Positions 61,559-64,000 of a stretch of DNA of 64,000 bases are shown in pieces (the first letter of the stretch is position 1; the number at the start of each line of letters is the position of its first letter). Source of the DNA: DAOPXV01 sp964551445. GTDB taxonomy: Bacteria > Muiribacteriota > UBA9980. Under the pieces are notes generated by a model. That model did not search any database and was not told the origin of the DNA. It saw only the letters and a list, made by a program, of their open reading frames with translations. The position numbers and the translations under genes are program-made. Location: NCBI GenBank assembly GCA_964551445.1, contig CAZKCG010000015.1, positions 1 through 64,000 on the forward strand, written 5' to 3'.

Positions 61559-63430
61559 TTACTTTTTATCGTCCATCGATTCGAATTCGGCGTCGACGAC
61601 GTTATCGTCTTTCTTGTGGCCGCCCGCGTCGGCTCCGCCCTGCTGCTGGTGGTGCTGGTGGCCTTCGGCTCCGCCTTCCTGCGCTCCGCCCTGCTGCTGG
61701 GTGTTGGCGTACATCGTTTCGGCGAGCTTGTGGGAAGCGGTCATTAAAGTTTCGGTGGCCGCTTTTATTTTTTCAACGTCTTCGCCGTCTTTGACCTTTT
61801 TGAGTTCTTCGATGGCCTTGTTTATGTTTTCTTTCGAGGCCGCGTCAACCTTGTCGCCGAATTCCTTCATAGATTTTTCGGTCTGGTAAACGAGCGAGTC
61901 GGCGTGGTTTCTGGCTTCGATAAGTTCTTTCGCCTTTTTGTCCTCGTCGGCGAATTTTTCGGCGTCGTCGCGCATGTTCTTGATCTCTTCGTCCGTAAGG
62001 CCTGATGAAACCTGAATGCGTATGCTCTGTTCCTTGCCCGTCGCCTTGTCTTTAGCGGAAACATGGACTATGCCGTTGGCGTCGATGTCGAAGGTTACTT
62101 CTACCTGCGGTATGCCGCGGGGCGCCGAAGGGATGCCGACGAGATCGAATTTGCCGAGAGTTTTGTTGTATCTGGCGAGTTCGCGTTCGCCCTGGAGGAC
62201 ATGTATCGAGACCGCGGTCTGGTTATCGGCAGCCGTCGAGAATATCTCTGATTTTTTATTCGGAATGGTCGTATTTCTTGGTATGAGTTTCGTGAAAACT
62301 CCGCCGAGGGTTTCGATGCCGAGTGAAAGAGGCGTTACGTCGAGAAGAAGAACTTCTTTAACTTCGCCTTTTAAAACGCCGCCCTGGATGGCCGCGCCGA
62401 TAGCGACGCATTCGTCGGGGTTGATGTTCTTGCAGGGGTCTTTCGCAAAAAATTTCTTGGTTAATTCTACTACCTGAGGCATTCTTGTGGAACCTCCGAC
62501 GAGGAGGACCTGGTCGATGTCGCCTATTTTAAGTTTCGCGTCTTCGAGCGCGCGTTCCATAGGTTTAACTGTTTTGTCGAGGAGGTCGCGCGTGAGATCG
62601 TCGAATTTAGCGCGCGTGAGGGTCGTGTCGAGATGTTTCGGGCCCGAAGCGTCAGCCGTTATGTAGGGGATGTTTATGCTTGTCTGGAGAACGCCCGAGA
62701 GCTCGATCTTGGCTTTTTCAGCTTCGTCGCGGAGACGCTGGAGCGCCTTGGGATCGTTTTTAAGGTCTATGCCGTTCTCTTTTTTGAATATGTCTATGAG
62801 ATAGTCCATTATTCTCTGGTCCCAGTCGTCGCCGCCGAGGAACGTATCGCCGCTCGTCGATTTGACCTGGAAAACGCCGTCGCCTATTTCAAGTACGGAT
62901 ACGTCGAATGTTCCGCCGCCGAGATCGTAAACGAGGATGGTCTGGTTCTTCTGTTTGTCGAAGCCGTAAGCGAGAGCTGAGGCGGTCGGTTCGTTTATTA
63001 TACGGAGAACTTCGAGGCCGGCGATATTTCCGGCGTCCTTGGTGGCCTGTCTCTGAGCGTCGTCGAAATAAGCGGGAACCGTTACTACGGCCTGCGTTAT
63101 TTTTTCGCCGAGATAAGCTTCAGCGTCGGTTTTCATTTTCTGAAGGATCATTGCGGATATTTCGGGCGGGGTATATTCTTTATCGTCTATTTTAACTTTG
63201 AAGTTCTGGCCCATCTTTCTTTTTATCGAACGGATGGTGCGGTCGGTGTTGATAACGGCCTGTCTTTTAGCCGAAACGCCTACTATGCGCTGTTTATCTT
63301 TAGTGAAGCCTACGACGGAAGGGGTCGTGCGGCCGCCTTCAGAATTGGGGATAACGACGGGTTCGCCGCCCTCTATTACGCACATGCATGAATTGGTGGT
63401 TCCAAGATCGATTCCTAAAACTTTTGCCAT
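61559..63430 (-). CDS. dnaK: Chaperone DnaK (Hsp70)
   Basis: DnaK binds exposed hydrophobic peptides in an ATP-dependent cycle. The nucleotide-binding domain has GIDLGTTNSC, VVTVPAYFDD and DLGGGTFDVS; the linker VLLLDVTPLSLGIE precedes the substrate-binding domain. The C-terminus is a Gly/His/Gln-rich segment ending NVVDAEFESMDDKK. The 623 residues fit. GGAGG lies 7 nt before the ATG. grpE and dnaJ are not in the 570 bp upstream, so it appears to stand alone in this window. Confidence 0.97.
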   Translation of the reverse strand: MAKVLGIDLGTTNSCMCVIEGGEPVVIPNSEGGRTTPSVVGFTKDKQRIVGVSAKRQAVINTDRTIRSIKRKMGQNFKVKIDDKEYTPPEISAMILQKMKTDAEAYLGEKITQAVVTVPAYFDDAQRQATKDAGNIAGLEVLRIINEPTASALAYGFDKQKNQTILVYDLGGGTFDVSVLEIGDGVFQVKSTSGDTFLGGDDWDQRIMDYLIDIFKKENGIDLKNDPKALQRLRDEAEKAKIELSGVLQTSINIPYITADASGPKHLDTTLTRAKFDDLTRDLLDKTVKPMERALEDAKLKIGDIDQVLLVGGSTRMPQVVELTKKFFAKDPCKNINPDECVAIGAAIQGGVLKGEVKEVLLLDVTPLSLGIETLGGVFTKLIPRNTTIPNKKSEIFSTAADNQTAVSIHVLQGERELARYNKTLGKFDLVGIPSAPRGIPQVEVTFDIDANGIVHVSAKDKATGKEQSIRIQVSSGLTDEEIKNMRDDAEKFADEDKKAKELIEARNHADSLVYQTEKSMKEFGDKVDAASKENINKAIEELKKVKDGEDVEKIKAATETLMTASHKLAETMYANTQQQGGAQEGGAEGHQHHQQQGGADAGGHKKDDNVVDAEFESMDDKK

Positions 63431-63463
63431 GATAATTCCTCCTTAAAATGTGTAAGAAACTCT

Positions 63464-63493
63464 ATATTAAAATTTTTATAAAGCCGTTGACAA
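63464..63493 (-). promoter_or_regulatory. Promoter of dnaK with an overlapping palindrome
   Basis: On the minus strand TTGTCA (63493-63488) and TAATAT (63469-63464) are 18 bp apart. The -35 box lies in GTTGACA-A-TGTAAAC (63486-63500), a near-palindrome that could bind a repressor. No CIRCE inverted repeat is present. Confidence 0.5.
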
Positions 63494-64000
63494 TGTAAAC
63501 GCTAAATTAAGAAGCAAAATGTATGCCAAAAAAGGTCTGACAAGCAAACCGTAGCAATGACAGATGTTTTTGAAAATTGAAGAATATATCTGCATAATTG
63601 AAGTGGGTAAAAAAGTAACGAAAACGAAAATTATGGACTGTGGAAAATTAGGGCGGTCCGGTCAACCGGTCAAAAAATGATCGCGGGTCTTTGATCATTG
63701 AAGAGAAATTTCGGGCGTCGCGCTCCTTGAAATGAAAAAGGCTGCCAATGTTGTTTTTGCCGGGGGAGTATGGCAGGCCGTATATTGTTTTGCTTTTGGG
63801 CCGGCTTCCGAAACGGTCAAAAAAGTTTAATAGGAATGAACACTCTCTTTTATACGGTTTATCAATAAATTAACGCGGCTGTTTTGGGCCTTGTATCAGC
63901 TTTCATTTTGTCCATTTCGCGTTAATTAATAAAATGATGCGGCTTTTTTGCGTCCGGTATCAGTATTTTTTCATACCGGCCATTTCATTTATATATATAA
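63494..64000. other. Non-coding right end of the window
   Basis: Apart from the palindrome and the repeats at 63875-63986 I see no gene in this AT-rich stretch. It may be the 5' region of a gene beyond the window. Confidence 0.5.
63875..63986 (+). repeat. Two imperfect 64-bp-period direct repeats
   Basis: Copy 1 (63875-63918) and copy 2 (63939-63986) share GCGGCT, a T-rich stretch, GTATCAG and CCATTTC at a start-to-start distance of 64 bp. Copy 2 also holds the inverted repeat CCGGTAT/ATACCGG (63955-63979). The array may continue beyond the window. Confidence 0.45.

Noticed and set aside
55628..63489. A 16-bp string (ATTTTTATAAAGCCGTT-like) shared by the HTH-gene upstream region and the dnaK upstream region
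   Set aside because: One match of this length is expected by chance in 64 kb and its orientation relative to the two genes differs.
63431..63600. CIRCE (HrcA) element upstream of dnaK
   Set aside because: Neither arm of the TTAGCACTC/GAGTGCTAA repeat is present.

Overview
The window looks like chromosomal DNA from an uncultured, Gram-negative-type (diderm) bacterium outside the well-known phyla. An outer membrane is suggested by an LptF/LptG-type permease (47446-48537) and a YjbH-like beta-barrel protein ending in Phe (33774-34550). Ankyrin, TPR and FN3 proteins, GAF-rich signalling, type IV pilin-like genes and an ffh-rpsP-khpA-rimM-trmD-SPOUT methyltransferase-rplS-lepB-rnhB gene order are reminiscent of candidate phyla such as Wallbacteria or Riflebacteria. 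That placement is a low-confidence guess without database search. No tRNA, rRNA, CRISPR, prophage or insertion sequence was recognised.

Layout. 1-0.84 kb: 3' part of a glycine-zipper protein. 1.07-14.3 kb: a ribosome/secretion superoperon (ffh to lepB), then after a terminator a PilX-like gene and a secreted protein, then rnhB, a FliK-like and an FlhB-C-terminal-like gene (the order also known from the ylq region of Bacillus), psuG, and a membrane ankyrin protein. 14.3-16.8 kb: serA-glyA (serine/glycine and one-carbon supply) with its own promoter and terminator. 16.9-18.7 kb: two tandem EamA transporters. 18.7-27.3 kb (minus strand): a compact five-gene operon encoding a two-module AAA+ ATPase, a NrdG-like radical SAM protein, a zinc-ribbon/FHA protein, a giant Ser/Thr kinase-RDD-ankyrin membrane protein and a coiled-coil protein of unknown family. 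This is the best candidate for an undescribed signalling or post-translational system. 27.5-34.6 kb: a secreted lysozyme-like protein, an ABC exporter operon with TPR proteins, a CsgG/TolB-N-like protein and the YjbH-like protein. 34.8-41.5 kb (minus): prepilin, triple-GAF histidine kinase, NtrC-type regulator and a large TPR protein. 41.6-43.5 kb: molybdate/tungstate-type permease and ATPase without a binding protein. 43.5-50.8 kb (minus): rapZ, yaaR, tmk, argS, lptF/G, a glycogen-binding-domain protein, a TPR protein and dnaN. 51-54.8 kb: amino-acid permease, ankyrin protein, M29 aminopeptidase. 55-58.7 kb (minus): HTH-cupin regulator and two secreted proteins. 59-64 kb: aroB, a UbiA-family (DPPR synthase-like) gene, dnaK, and a 0.5-kb non-coding end with an imperfect 64-bp repeat.

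Notable signals. trmD has no ATG/GTG/TTG that could start a complete protein; a strong Shine-Dalgarno points to an AUA codon overlapping the rimM stop. The ModB-like permease gene similarly points to AUU, and the amino-acid permease possibly does too. Two genes (6586 and aroB at 59118) start so close to good -10 boxes that their mRNAs should be leaderless or nearly so. rimM carries an in-frame 30-nt palindromic hairpin inside an extra protein loop. A 166-bp element with imperfect inverted ends and internal hairpins lies at 34649-34814.
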